A DNA stretch of 64,000 nucleotides from an uncultured Acetatifactor sp. (GTDB lineage: Bacteria > Bacillota > Clostridia > Lachnospirales > Lachnospiraceae). A program made the position numbers and the translations under genes. The stretch spans positions 1 to 64,000 of the forward strand of contig CAKRZO010000008.1 of the NCBI GenBank assembly GCA_934433135.1, written 5' to 3'. Of this stretch, positions 52,937 to 61,494 are shown one piece after another (the stretch's first letter is position 1; each line of letters begins with the position of its first letter). Under the pieces are notes generated by a model. That model saw nothing but the letters and a program-made list of their open reading frames with translations, searched no databases and had not been told where the DNA came from.

Positions 52937-54679
52937 TTACTTACTCAGTCTGTCATAAGCAGCCTGTTCAATCTCAAGGAAGCGATCCGCTCCCATTTTG
53001 TTCATTTCATTCAGGTAGCTGTCCCAATCCTTATCAATATCCAGCTCTCCTGTGATAAACTGAACTTTTACCGTTTTTACATAATTGGTAATATCCGTTT
53101 TCAGGGTAGACATCTGTGTACTTTCTTCTTCAGTATAGTACAGGGTAGGGAATTGGTCAAGTATCGTAACACCGGCCTGTTTTGCATCTCTCCACATCAT
53201 TTCTCTCATCGCATTACCGGTAGCCAGTTTCAGGCAATCACCCTGCATCAAAAGATTCTTATCAATATTTTCCAGCATATCATATATCGTATACTTGTTA
53301 ATCTTAAGAAGAGAGAACGCTCCTGCCGCAACGGCTATTTTCTGGCGATATTCTTCGCTGGACGTAAGTCCGGCAGCCTCTGCATACTTACTGTGATCAA
53401 TTACCTGGAATCCTTCTACATCCTTTAAGTCAAACGTAAGTCCTTCATAACCATTCATCGCCGAAATGGCGCCTTCTTCGGTATACATATAATCCAGGAA
53501 CCTGCAGACTGCCTCCGGATTTTCCACATCTGCATTAACCATAATGCTGAAATTGCTGCCGGATATGGTAGAAGAAATTACCATAATGGACTTATCATTG
53601 TATTCGCTGGTAAGCCCGGTTACGCCTGCCCACTTCTGATGATCGTAGTCACCGTCATTGGTTCCCGAAACATCAATGACACCCTCACAGGAAATTCCCG
53701 CTATTCCAGTCTTAACCAATTCTTTTGCTTCCGCATCGGTCAGAACAAAGGCATCTTCGTTAATCAGTTTTTCTGCATACAATTTATGCATAAATCTCAG
53801 ATATTCTTTGTAGTTGTCTGTCGTGTTCCACAAAATAACCCTGCCGTTTTCATCCACGGATTCATGAATGTCTGCCTTCCTGCTGGGAATACCGTAAGCC
53901 CACAGAATCGGCAGCTCCGGATAATATCTTCCGTTAAAGGTAATCATCATGGGAATTTCATCATCGGTCTTACCGTTTCCATTGGCATCCTGCTCTTTAA
54001 ATGCTTTCAAAACGGTATACAGATCATCCACACTCTTCGGCTGCTGCAATCCCAGATTGTCCAACCAGGTCTGTGAAATATAGATACCCACACTCTTTGT
54101 GGATTGCGTAAAGGTATTGAGCGGCTCCAGACCGTAAATGGCTCCGTCATCCATGGTAAGATGTCTTGCATATTCCGGATATTTTTCCAGATATGCGGAC
54201 AGATTCGGCATAACATCCAGGTACTGGCTGATATCCAGGAAATATCCTTCTTTTCCGTATTTTGCCAGATCCAATCTGTCCATTCCCGCATTTACCATAA
54301 TATCGGGCAGCTCATCGGAAGCAATGAGAAGTGTCATTTTGGACTTCCAGGTATCGGAATCGTAAGAAGTAGCATCCAGTTTGATTCCCAATCTGTTCTC
54401 ATACTCTTTGAACTGGACTGTGTTATTCCAGTCCATGCTGGCAGCCAGATAAGGTCCTGCTACCGTATATGTCAGTACTTCATCGGAAATACGGACAGAA
54501 TTTTCTTCCTGCGAATCCTGTGTTGCCGTTTCTTCTTTTTCTGTCTCCGTGTTTTGTACAGATTCCTTTACGGTACTGCTCTGTTTTGTGTCTTCCTTTG
54601 TGCCTGCACATCCTGAAAGCATGCCGACTGTCATTACCGCGCCAAGAAGCAGCGCCAACCATTTGTTTCGTGTTTTCAT
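52937..54679 (-). CDS. Sugar ABC transporter solute-binding lipoprotein
   Basis: 580 residues. The lipoprotein signal MKTRNKWLALLLGAVMTVGM ends in lipobox LSGC; a Thr/Glu/Ser-rich linker of about 40 residues follows. The family 1 binder body has KMTLLIASDELPDIMVNAG and DANGNGKTDDEIPMM. It follows two permease genes (56643-54786) and completes an importer with no ATPase. No catabolic enzyme accompanies it, so the ligand cannot be guessed. The longer linker distinguishes it from the other two lipoproteins here. Confidence 0.92.
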   Translation of the reverse strand: MKTRNKWLALLLGAVMTVGMLSGCAGTKEDTKQSSTVKESVQNTETEKEETATQDSQEENSVRISDEVLTYTVAGPYLAASMDWNNTVQFKEYENRLGIKLDATSYDSDTWKSKMTLLIASDELPDIMVNAGMDRLDLAKYGKEGYFLDISQYLDVMPNLSAYLEKYPEYARHLTMDDGAIYGLEPLNTFTQSTKSVGIYISQTWLDNLGLQQPKSVDDLYTVLKAFKEQDANGNGKTDDEIPMMITFNGRYYPELPILWAYGIPSRKADIHESVDENGRVILWNTTDNYKEYLRFMHKLYAEKLINEDAFVLTDAEAKELVKTGIAGISCEGVIDVSGTNDGDYDHQKWAGVTGLTSEYNDKSIMVISSTISGSNFSIMVNADVENPEAVCRFLDYMYTEEGAISAMNGYEGLTFDLKDVEGFQVIDHSKYAEAAGLTSSEEYRQKIAVAAGAFSLLKINKYTIYDMLENIDKNLLMQGDCLKLATGNAMREMMWRDAKQAGVTILDQFPTLYYTEEESTQMSTLKTDITNYVKTVKVQFITGELDIDKDWDSYLNEMNKMGADRFLEIEQAAYDRLSK

Positions 54680-54785
54680 TGTGAAAACCTCCCTTTTTCT
54701 TTTTTTCTATTTTACATGGATTGCTGTGTGTTTCTCACGCTCACAATCCTTAAAAATATTCGTAATCCGCTTCCTTCCCCTGAAA

Positions 54786-55697
54786 TCATCCTTTTACACT
54801 GCCGATCATAACACCTTTTTCAAAAAACTTCTGAAGTCTCGGATAAATGATCAGCATCGGTACGGTAGCAATAATGATAATACAGTATTTCATCAATTCT
54901 CCGGTCTTAGCCACCTCTTCCAGATAAGCCAGTTCTTCTGCGCTTGCGCTTCCGACGCCGGACACCACATCCAGAAGCTTACTTTGCAAAAGGATCTCCC
55001 GCAGAAAAAGCTGCAGCGGAAATTTCTTCCGGTCATCCAGATAAATCATGGCATCAAAATAAGAATTCCAGTGTCCGATTCCGTAATATAACACCATAAC
55101 TCCCACAATAGCTTTCGACAGCGGCATAACAATCTTACGAAAAATGCCGAACTCATCACATCCGTCAATTCTGGCTGCTTCCGTAATTTCTTCCGGAATG
55201 GAGCTGGCAAAAAAAGTCCGCGCCACGATCATATTATAAACCGACATGGCGCCCGGCAGGATCATGGACCACCTGGAATCTAAAAGGCCGAAACTCTTCA
55301 TATTCAGATAATTGGCAATCAGTCCGCCGTTGATGTACATGGTAACCATAAACAGGATCATAAAAAAGTTTCTGCCTGCCAGCTGCTTTCTGGAGATAGC
55401 ATAAGCACAGGTAAGTGTTACGACAAGATTGACTGCGGTTCCCAATAATGTATAAAAAATCGTGTTGGCATAGCCGATCCAGATGTTTTGATATTGAAGG
55501 GCATTTCTATATCCCCGCAGGGTTACGCCCACCGGATAAAGCAGGACTTTTCCCGCATTCACTGCATCCGGATCACTGATCGAGCAGAACACCACATAGA
55601 GCATGGGATACAGCTCTATCAGAAAAAATAGCGTCAGAACGATGCTTACCATAATCTGGAAAAAACGGTCTCCCCGAAAAAAACTTTTTATTTTCAT
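54786..55697 (-). CDS. Sugar ABC transporter permease (LplC/YtcP family)
   Basis: 303 residues from the ATG at 55697; a TTG four codons upstream is a weaker choice. Six membrane segments; EAA loop TEAARIDGCDEFGIFRKIVMPLSKA; the end KFFEKGVMIGSVKG is typical. It lies 37 bases after the LplB-type permease gene and 106 bases before the lipoprotein gene. Confidence 0.93.
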   Translation of the reverse strand: MKIKSFFRGDRFFQIMVSIVLTLFFLIELYPMLYVVFCSISDPDAVNAGKVLLYPVGVTLRGYRNALQYQNIWIGYANTIFYTLLGTAVNLVVTLTCAYAISRKQLAGRNFFMILFMVTMYINGGLIANYLNMKSFGLLDSRWSMILPGAMSVYNMIVARTFFASSIPEEITEAARIDGCDEFGIFRKIVMPLSKAIVGVMVLYYGIGHWNSYFDAMIYLDDRKKFPLQLFLREILLQSKLLDVVSGVGSASAEELAYLEEVAKTGELMKYCIIIIATVPMLIIYPRLQKFFEKGVMIGSVKG

Positions 55698-55734
55698 AAG
55701 TAAAACCAAACCTTTCTGTAATGCATCCTCTTTC

Positions 55735-56643
55735 TTAAAACAATCCGGATTGCGTGATTTTCTTAGACAACTTATTGGCTGTGATCAACAAAATACAGTT
55801 AATTACGGTATTAAACAAAGAAGTTGCCGTGGAAAAAGCAAAATCCGAATTTTCCAGACCTACTTTGTATACATAGGTAGAAATAATCTCGGAACCGCTC
55901 AGGTTGGCATCCGTCTGCAGAAGATAAACCTTTTCGTAACCAATGCTCAAAATGTTTCCGCAGCGCAGAATAAACATCGTAACGATGGTAGGCAGGATAG
56001 CGGGCAGATTAATATGCCGGATTCTCTGCATTCTGGTTGCGCCGTCAATTTCGGCCGCCTCCAGAAGTCCCTTGTCCACTGCCGACAATGCTGCAAAATA
56101 AATAATGGAACTCCAGCCCACGCCCTGCCAGATATTGCTCAACTCATAAATCCACTTAAACAGGTCGGCTCTCTGCATGAAGAAAATGCTTTCTCCCCCG
56201 AACAGTTTGATGATCGTATTAATGACACCGGTTGAAGGGCTTAAAAACATGGTCAGCATACCGCACATGACTACCGTAGAAATAAAGTGAGGAGCGTATG
56301 CTACCGTCTGTACCGCATTCCGGAATTTCACTGACTTCACTTCATTTAAAAGAAGTGCCAGAATAATGGGCATCGGGAAGCCAAGCACCAGGCTTAGAGC
56401 GCTCAAAACCAGCGTATTCTTCATAATAACCGGAAACCAGTAGGAACTGAATAATCTTTTAAAATTTGCAAGCCCTACCCAGTCACTTTTCCAGACGCCT
56501 TTCCGGATGCTGTAATCTTTAAAGGCAATCAGTATGCCATACATCGGCTTATAAGCAAATAATACTATGTAAATAACAGCCGGCAGCAATAAAACGTATA
56601 GCTGCCAATTTCTTTTCCAATGTTTCCATGCTGTGTGTTTCAT
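55735..56643 (-). CDS. Sugar ABC transporter permease (LplB family)
   Basis: 302 residues with six membrane segments. Landmarks are LLPAVIYIVLFAYKPMYGILIAFKDYSI near the N-terminus, and EAAEIDGATRMQRIRHINLPAILP as the EAA loop. GGGAGAT precedes the ATG. It is first gene of the permease-permease-lipoprotein-AraC operon. Confidence 0.94.
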   Translation of the reverse strand: MKHTAWKHWKRNWQLYVLLLPAVIYIVLFAYKPMYGILIAFKDYSIRKGVWKSDWVGLANFKRLFSSYWFPVIMKNTLVLSALSLVLGFPMPIILALLLNEVKSVKFRNAVQTVAYAPHFISTVVMCGMLTMFLSPSTGVINTIIKLFGGESIFFMQRADLFKWIYELSNIWQGVGWSSIIYFAALSAVDKGLLEAAEIDGATRMQRIRHINLPAILPTIVTMFILRCGNILSIGYEKVYLLQTDANLSGSEIISTYVYKVGLENSDFAFSTATSLFNTVINCILLITANKLSKKITQSGLF

Positions 56644-56930
56644 CCATGCATCTCCCTGTATTGCCGTTTTGTCCGGCTCTTGTTTTAACGAAGATCAGTT
56701 TATCCTATTTTTCATAATTTGTAACTCATCTTAAATTAGCCGTCACAAAGATTATCAGCAATAATAGCACATTTCTTCCGATTTTTCCTGCTTTTTTATG
56801 CATCATCACAATTTCTGCACAATCCATTTTCGCTTTTCTGCAATTTTTGTATATCGGTCTTTTTCACTTTGCGGCGGTCTTTTCCTGTTATAGGAAACTC
56901 GGCCTATAAGTGTGCGCCGCCAGACGCACT
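56644..56930. other. AT-rich leader region of the transporter operon with small hairpins
   Basis: No gene is seen. Small stems are present at 56888-56909 (TTATAGG/CCTATAA) and 56911-56930 (AGTGTGCG/CGCACT). The operon's promoter should lie here, but I could not identify a convincing -35/-10 pair. Confidence 0.35.
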
Positions 56931-56984
56931 AAAAAAGACTGCCGCTTCACGAATCTCTCTTTCCCATTCGCGAAGTGACAGTCT
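56931..56984 (-). terminator. Rho-independent terminator after ftsH
   Basis: On the minus strand AGACTG, CTTCGCGAAT, a GGGAAAGAGAG loop, ATTCGTGAAG and CAGTCT are followed by TTTTTT. A long stem with few mismatches, 58 bases after the ftsH stop. Confidence 0.85.
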
Positions 56985-57041
56985 CTTTGTCATTTCCTTG
57001 CAGTACTACTGCTTATTTGATTTTTCCGCAGGAGGCATTCC

Positions 57042-59414
57042 CTATTCCAGCGACCGGTTGGAGAATCTGCCGACCGTTTTATGTTCCTGCTCTTTTGCAT
57101 TCGGATCCTCTGCAGGCTTTTCCACAGGTTCTGCGGCTGTAGATGCTTCATCTGGTTCCTGAATCTCCGAACCACCATTTTCCGTATCAATTGACTCCGA
57201 TTTTATTTCCGTTTCGGTGTCCGCCGTATTTCCGGTTTCTGTGCCTATGCTCTCTTCCACATCGGCATTCTGTGTATTCCCGGCTTGTGCATTCACAGGT
57301 TCCTGCGTTTTTGCAGTCTCTTCCTTTTTCTCCTCCGGCTCCGGAATTCCTTTTTCCCTTCGGTAAATTTCCATAAATTCCTTACCGGTAATGGTTTCTT
57401 TTTCAATCAGGAATTCCGCCAGTTTATCCATCAGCGTCCGGTTGGCTCTCAAAAGTTCCAGTGCCTTGTCATAGCTTTCTTTCAAGATGGCAATGACTTC
57501 CTGATCGATTTCCGCTGCCGTCTTATCGCTGCAGTTTAAGGAAGCACGGTTGTCCAGATATTGGCTTTCGATGGTAGCAAGTCCGATCAGTCCGAATTTC
57601 TTGCTCATACCGTACTGTGTTACCATAGCTCTGGCAATGTTGGTCGCTCTTTCAATATCATTGGAAGCGCCGGTAGTTACCGTATCAAATACAATCTCCT
57701 CCGCAGCACGTCCTGCCACAAGGCCGACCAGCATATCCCTTAATTCCGCTTCTGTATTCAGATACTTTTCCTCTTCCGGCACATGCATAACATATCCCAA
57801 AGCACCCATGGTTCTGGGAACAATGGTAATCTTCTGCACCGGCTCGGAATTCTTCTGCAAAGCGCTTACCAGCGCATGCCCCACTTCATGATAGGACACA
57901 ATCCGGCGCTCTTCCTTACTCATAATGCGGTCTTTTTTCTCTTTCCCCACCAGTACCTGTTCTACCGCTGCAAACAGATCCTTCTGGCTTACCAGTTGTC
58001 TTCCTTCCTTTACCGCATTGATGGCCGCTTCATTAATCATATTGGCAAGATCAGAACCGACCGCACCGCTGGTTGCCAATGCAATGGCATCCAGATCCAC
58101 TGTCTCATCCATCTTTACATCTTTGGCATGAACTTTGAGAATCTCCACACGCCCCTTTAAGTCCGGTTTGTCCACAATAATTCTCCGGTCAAATCGTCCC
58201 GGACGAAGAAGCGCTTTATCCAGAATCTCCGGACGGTTAGTTGCCCCCAGAATAAGAATTCCCTTGGAGCTGTCAAACCCATCCATTTCCGACAGAAGCT
58301 GGTTCAATGTCTGTTCCCGTTCTTCATTGCCTCCGCCGTATTTGGAGTCACGGCTGCGACCGATGGCATCAATTTCATCAATAAAAATAATACAAGGTGC
58401 GTTCTTGGTAGCTTCCCTGAACAGATCTCTTACACGGCTTGCACCTACACCGACATATAATTCAATAAAGTCTGAACCGGTAAGGGAATAAAAGGGAACA
58501 TGAGCTTCTCCTGCAACCGCTTTGGCGAGAAGCGTCTTGCCGGTACCGGGCGGTCCCACCAGCAAAGCCCCTTTGGGAAGCCTTGCTCCGATCTTGGAAT
58601 ATCTGCCCGGATTATGCAGAAAATCCACCACTTCCACCAGGGATTCCTTGGCTTCATCTTCGCCTGCTACATCTTTAAACGTAACTCCCGTTTCTCTCTG
58701 CACATAGACTTTGGCATTGTTTTTTCCCACACTGAAAGGGCCGCCGCTTCCTCCGCCTACTTTCCGCATCAGAAGCATAATCATTCCGAACGTAAGCAGT
58801 ACCGGTAGCACGATGTACAGGACAAGTTCCAGTACTGCCCCGGAATTATTTGCAGGAACACCGGTAAAAGGAACCCCTTTTTCTTCCAGCATTTCACGCA
58901 GGGCATTGGCATCGGCACTTAAGGCAAAGTACGTGCGGTATTCTCTGGCTGAAGAAGTTATTCCCATAAGGGGCAGTCTGCCGGTGTCGAAGATTTCCTG
59001 ATCTGTCTTATTTTCGGAACTGCTGCCTGACGTTGTACCGTCCTGCGTTGTATTGCTGTTCAAATCGGCATTGCCACTCTGGCCTGCATTACCGCTCTTA
59101 ACTGTTTTTTTGGTATAATACAGATAGCCGTCGCTTTTAATCTCTACATTATCAATCTCTCCGGCATTTAAAGATTCCAAAAACTCCGAGAACTTCACGG
59201 TCTGGGCATTGCTTCCGCCCAACATGAGGTTGCTGAACAGCAACGCAATGATCATCACTGCCAGCGCTGCCATCAAATAAATCATCCAGTTTCCCTTTGG
59301 AGCCTGGCTGTTTCCGTTATTATCGCCATTGCCGTTATTATTTCGATTCGAGCCGGCACCGTTCCCGTCAGGGTATCCGCCGCCATTATCATACCGGTTT
59401 GTCTGGTTATCCAT
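57042..59414 (-). CDS. ftsH: ATP-dependent zinc metalloprotease FtsH, with long acidic tail
   Basis: 790 residues from the ATG at 59414, against about 600-660 usually. An Asn/Gly-rich cytoplasmic start precedes TM1 (MIYLMAALAVMIIALLFSNLML). The extracytoplasmic domain has a Ser/Asn/Gly-rich insertion; TM2 is LVLYIVLPVLLTFGMIMLLM. The AAA domain has GPPGTGKT and IIFIDEIDAIG, and the second-region-of-homology Arg fingers GRFDRR. The protease site is HEVGHAL. After the normal end near RREKGIPEPEE a tail of about 100 Glu/Thr-rich residues follows. It degrades membrane and regulatory proteins. It has its own promoter and terminator. Confidence 0.96.
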   Translation of the reverse strand: MDNQTNRYDNGGGYPDGNGAGSNRNNNGNGDNNGNSQAPKGNWMIYLMAALAVMIIALLFSNLMLGGSNAQTVKFSEFLESLNAGEIDNVEIKSDGYLYYTKKTVKSGNAGQSGNADLNSNTTQDGTTSGSSSENKTDQEIFDTGRLPLMGITSSAREYRTYFALSADANALREMLEEKGVPFTGVPANNSGAVLELVLYIVLPVLLTFGMIMLLMRKVGGGSGGPFSVGKNNAKVYVQRETGVTFKDVAGEDEAKESLVEVVDFLHNPGRYSKIGARLPKGALLVGPPGTGKTLLAKAVAGEAHVPFYSLTGSDFIELYVGVGASRVRDLFREATKNAPCIIFIDEIDAIGRSRDSKYGGGNEEREQTLNQLLSEMDGFDSSKGILILGATNRPEILDKALLRPGRFDRRIIVDKPDLKGRVEILKVHAKDVKMDETVDLDAIALATSGAVGSDLANMINEAAINAVKEGRQLVSQKDLFAAVEQVLVGKEKKDRIMSKEERRIVSYHEVGHALVSALQKNSEPVQKITIVPRTMGALGYVMHVPEEEKYLNTEAELRDMLVGLVAGRAAEEIVFDTVTTGASNDIERATNIARAMVTQYGMSKKFGLIGLATIESQYLDNRASLNCSDKTAAEIDQEVIAILKESYDKALELLRANRTLMDKLAEFLIEKETITGKEFMEIYRREKGIPEPEEKKEETAKTQEPVNAQAGNTQNADVEESIGTETGNTADTETEIKSESIDTENGGSEIQEPDEASTAAEPVEKPAEDPNAKEQEHKTVGRFSNRSLE

Positions 59415-59461
59415 GTTTACTGGCTCTCCATTTCTTTTCCAATCCAATTGTAATCGTCCTT

Positions 59462-59490
59462 ATTATAGAAAGAAAAAGCCTATAAATCAA
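59462..59490 (-). promoter_or_regulatory. Sigma-A promoter for ftsH
   Basis: On the minus strand TTGATT, a 17-base spacer and TATAAT. Transcription should start near 59455, about 40 bases before the ATG at 59414. Confidence 0.8.
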
Positions 59491-59520
59491 GAGTTTTTCT
59501 ATAAAAGATTTCTAAAATTC

Positions 59521-59580
59521 GTAACAGTTCAGACGTGCCATTCGCAAAGCTATTCGCGAAACCGCGCTTGCATAAATTCA
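59521..59580. repeat. MITE-like repeat fragment (left end)
   Basis: GTAACAGTTCAGAC followed by GTGCCATTCGCAAAGC matches the left ends of the elements at 30698 and 52744. The opposite end is missing; tandem repeats begin about ten bases later. Confidence 0.6.
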
Positions 59581-59587
59581 TTTTTTC

Positions 59588-59699
59588 GAAAACGTGTAAA
59601 ATCAGCGTTTTAAAATTTTTGTTTTCGTGTAAAATCAGTATTTTAAAATTCTTGTTTTCGTGTAAAATCGGCGGTTTAAAATCCTTGTTTTCGTGTAAA
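59588..59699. repeat. 33-bp tandem repeat (about 3.4 units)
   Basis: Two full units, 59622-59654 and 59655-59687, begin TTTTCGTGTAAAATC and end TTAAAATnCTTG. A diverged unit precedes them (59588-59621) and 12 bases of a fourth follow. Because 33 is a multiple of three, both strands stay open across it. It lies between a MITE-like fragment and a DUF4143 remnant. The unit resembles the hairpin arm of repeat copy C (GTGAAAAATCAGCGTTT). Confidence 0.75.
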
Positions 59700-59945
59700 C
59701 CCCGGGACGATGTAACGGAGCGAATGGAAATCGATTTTTTGATTGCAAAAAGTAAAATCAGCAGCCGCCACAACATTTCACCGATTGAAGTGAAATCAGG
59801 AAAAAACTATACCCTGGCATCTTTGGAGAAATTCAGGAAGAAATATGCGGAACAGACTCATATCCCTTACGTTCTGCATACCGGAGATCTGAAGGAAGAA
59901 AACGGAATCCTCTATCTTCCTCTCTACATGACGCCGCTTCTTTAA
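59700..59945 (+). pseudogene. DUF4143-type AAA ATPase remnant (C-terminus only)
   Basis: About 75 residues beginning VTERMEIDFLIAKS and containing PIEVKSGKNYTL, SLEKFRKKY and a YLPLYM ending. This is the C-terminal, PD-(D/E)XK-like end of the AAA/DUF4143 proteins common in gut Firmicutes. The ATPase domain and most of DUF4143 are missing. Upstream the frame runs only through tandem repeats and a MITE-like end. It is followed by a strong terminator, the probable original one. Confidence 0.8.
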
Positions 59946-59960
59946 GGCATTTGCCCAGCA

Positions 59961-60010
59961 AGAAACAGTCACAACATCTAAAAAAGCGGATGCTGTGACT
60001 GTTTCTTTTA
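59961..60010 (+). terminator. Rho-independent terminator of the DUF4143 remnant
   Basis: AGAAACAGTCACA (59961-59973) pairs perfectly over 13 bases with TGTGACTGTTTCT (59994-60006), followed by TTTACTT. Confidence 0.8.
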
Positions 60011-60014
60011 CTTA

Positions 60015-60240
60015 TCGGAACCTGGGTTCGAATCCGCTCAGCTTAAACAGCCTGCTGAGAGTTTAATTGGAAATACTGAACAAGTCCGCCGCTTCCGTCT
60101 GCGTCAGATTTTTATTGCGGTAATTCTGTTCCATATAAGCCAGAATTTCTTCTTTCCAGGAAAATACCACCTCCAGCCGAATCGCTTTCCGGGTCTCATA
60201 AAGATAACTTCCCCATTTGCTGACATATTTCCTTTTTGGG
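60015..60240 (-). pseudogene. AraC-family HTH remnant
   Basis: On the minus strand one frame reads KYVSKWGSYLYETRKAIRL, then EEILAYMEQNYRNKN, then LTQTEAADLFSISN, a TAA stop, and TLSRLFKLSGF. This is the start of an AraC DNA-binding domain with a stop inside the first helix-turn-helix. The sensor domain and second HTH are missing. No start or ribosome-binding site is present. Confidence 0.65.
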
Positions 60241-60375
60241 CTCTGTTACGTTTTCTACCTGGTTCCTATTTCACAGCATTCTTCTCCATATTTCATTACT
60301 CTTTTTTTGCAGGATGGGACGAAAAGCAGGGTGCAAAAATCGATAAGTCCTATGATGCAGCAATCTCCTATACTG

Positions 60376-61461
60376 TTAAAGTAAAATGAATCCGTTGCCG
60401 CTGTAAAGATATCCGCCATCCGATACATAGTCAAGAATTTTCTTTTGAAAGTTGTTTCTCGGCTCAAGTTCAGAATATGGAACAAATTTTTCCACTCCGA
60501 AAATATGCCAATAAAGAGAGAACGTATTCACAAAAGAAAGTATAATTCTGAAGTTTTTCTGAAATTCGATTATATTTGACCCGGGAACTAAAAAATCCTT
60601 AAGCCCCGTGTCAAGCAGCCACGAACTGCATATAAAGGCTTTGAATTGCTTTTCATTGTAATATTTTTTAAAAAACTGCCTTGCCTTTCCAAAGCTTTCC
60701 CGAACACTTTCCGGTGTCAATTTTCCTTTTTCGGGAATATGTACTGAAATCACTTCATCTCCTCTTTTAAGTACTTTTTCAAACTTATCACCGTCCAAGC
60801 AGATCTGGTTAAAATCGAGAGTTCCATCCTCATGAAAGGTATAGCCCTTTATCATTTCTCCCTCTGAAAGTGTTGTTTCAAAGAAAGGTGTTACAGTGTC
60901 AGGTGCAGGTTTTCCATTTTCAAGATATCGCTGTGAAGCCCTTGCAAGCGGAACAGTCCTCCCGCTTCCTTTGTTTTGGTAAACTTCGTATGGGCCGGAA
61001 AAAACATTCATTTCAAAAGACAATCGTTCCAACGTGAACGTTTGCGGTTTTATATAATTTACCATACCATTGCGATACATCCCACAGAAACCGTAATTCC
61101 CGTAACACCTTTTATTTCTTTCAAAAAGATTTTTGTAATGCCAGACTCCCTGCCGGGCATATTCTTCAGGTATCCCCTTTTGTTCCAAATCTTTGCCCAA
61201 GAGCTCACACCGCGCAAGAAAAACCATAGCAAAAAGCATTCCCGTCTCTGCCCCGTCATTTTCATTTTCTGTAAGTTCTGAGACATTAATTGTATCCTTA
61301 TTTTCAAAAAGCATTTTGTAATACTTTTCCGCTTCAGCTATAAGTTTTTCATTTTCTGAAAACATTTCCCCATAGTGATAGAGAGCCTTGAACTGTTCTT
61401 TTGAAAAATCAAATTGTCGAAGATTCTTATATACGTTTTTTAAAGTATCTCTTACTTCCAT
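60376..61461 (-). CDS. DUF5596-like (putative acyltransferase) protein, paralogue 2
   Basis: 361 residues. The N-terminal half is mainly helical (residues 1-150); the C-terminal half aligns with the island protein at 41544 through VISVHIPEKGKLTPESVRESF, FICSSWLLDTGLKDFL and SELEPRNNFQKKILDYVSDGG. These blocks look like an active-site region, but no catalytic residue can be assigned; the label acyltransferase is from annotation habit for DUF5596. It follows the 717-residue glycosidase-like gene by 33 bases, so both paralogues sit next to glycan enzymes. Confidence 0.68.
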   Translation of the reverse strand: MEVRDTLKNVYKNLRQFDFSKEQFKALYHYGEMFSENEKLIAEAEKYYKMLFENKDTINVSELTENENDGAETGMLFAMVFLARCELLGKDLEQKGIPEEYARQGVWHYKNLFERNKRCYGNYGFCGMYRNGMVNYIKPQTFTLERLSFEMNVFSGPYEVYQNKGSGRTVPLARASQRYLENGKPAPDTVTPFFETTLSEGEMIKGYTFHEDGTLDFNQICLDGDKFEKVLKRGDEVISVHIPEKGKLTPESVRESFGKARQFFKKYYNEKQFKAFICSSWLLDTGLKDFLVPGSNIIEFQKNFRIILSFVNTFSLYWHIFGVEKFVPYSELEPRNNFQKKILDYVSDGGYLYSGNGFILL

Positions 61462-61494
61462 ATTATTTTTTCTCCACCAAACATTTTATGCTTT

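Noticed and set aside
59588..59699. Regular repeats resembling a CRISPR array
   Set aside because: The 33-base units are directly abutting with no unique spacers, and no cas genes are present.
60019..60043. GGGTTCGAATCCGC looks like the T-arm of a tRNA
   Set aside because: The five-base T stem does not pair (CTGGG against CCGCT), no acceptor or anticodon arm is found nearby, and the bases belong to the AraC HTH remnant on the other strand.
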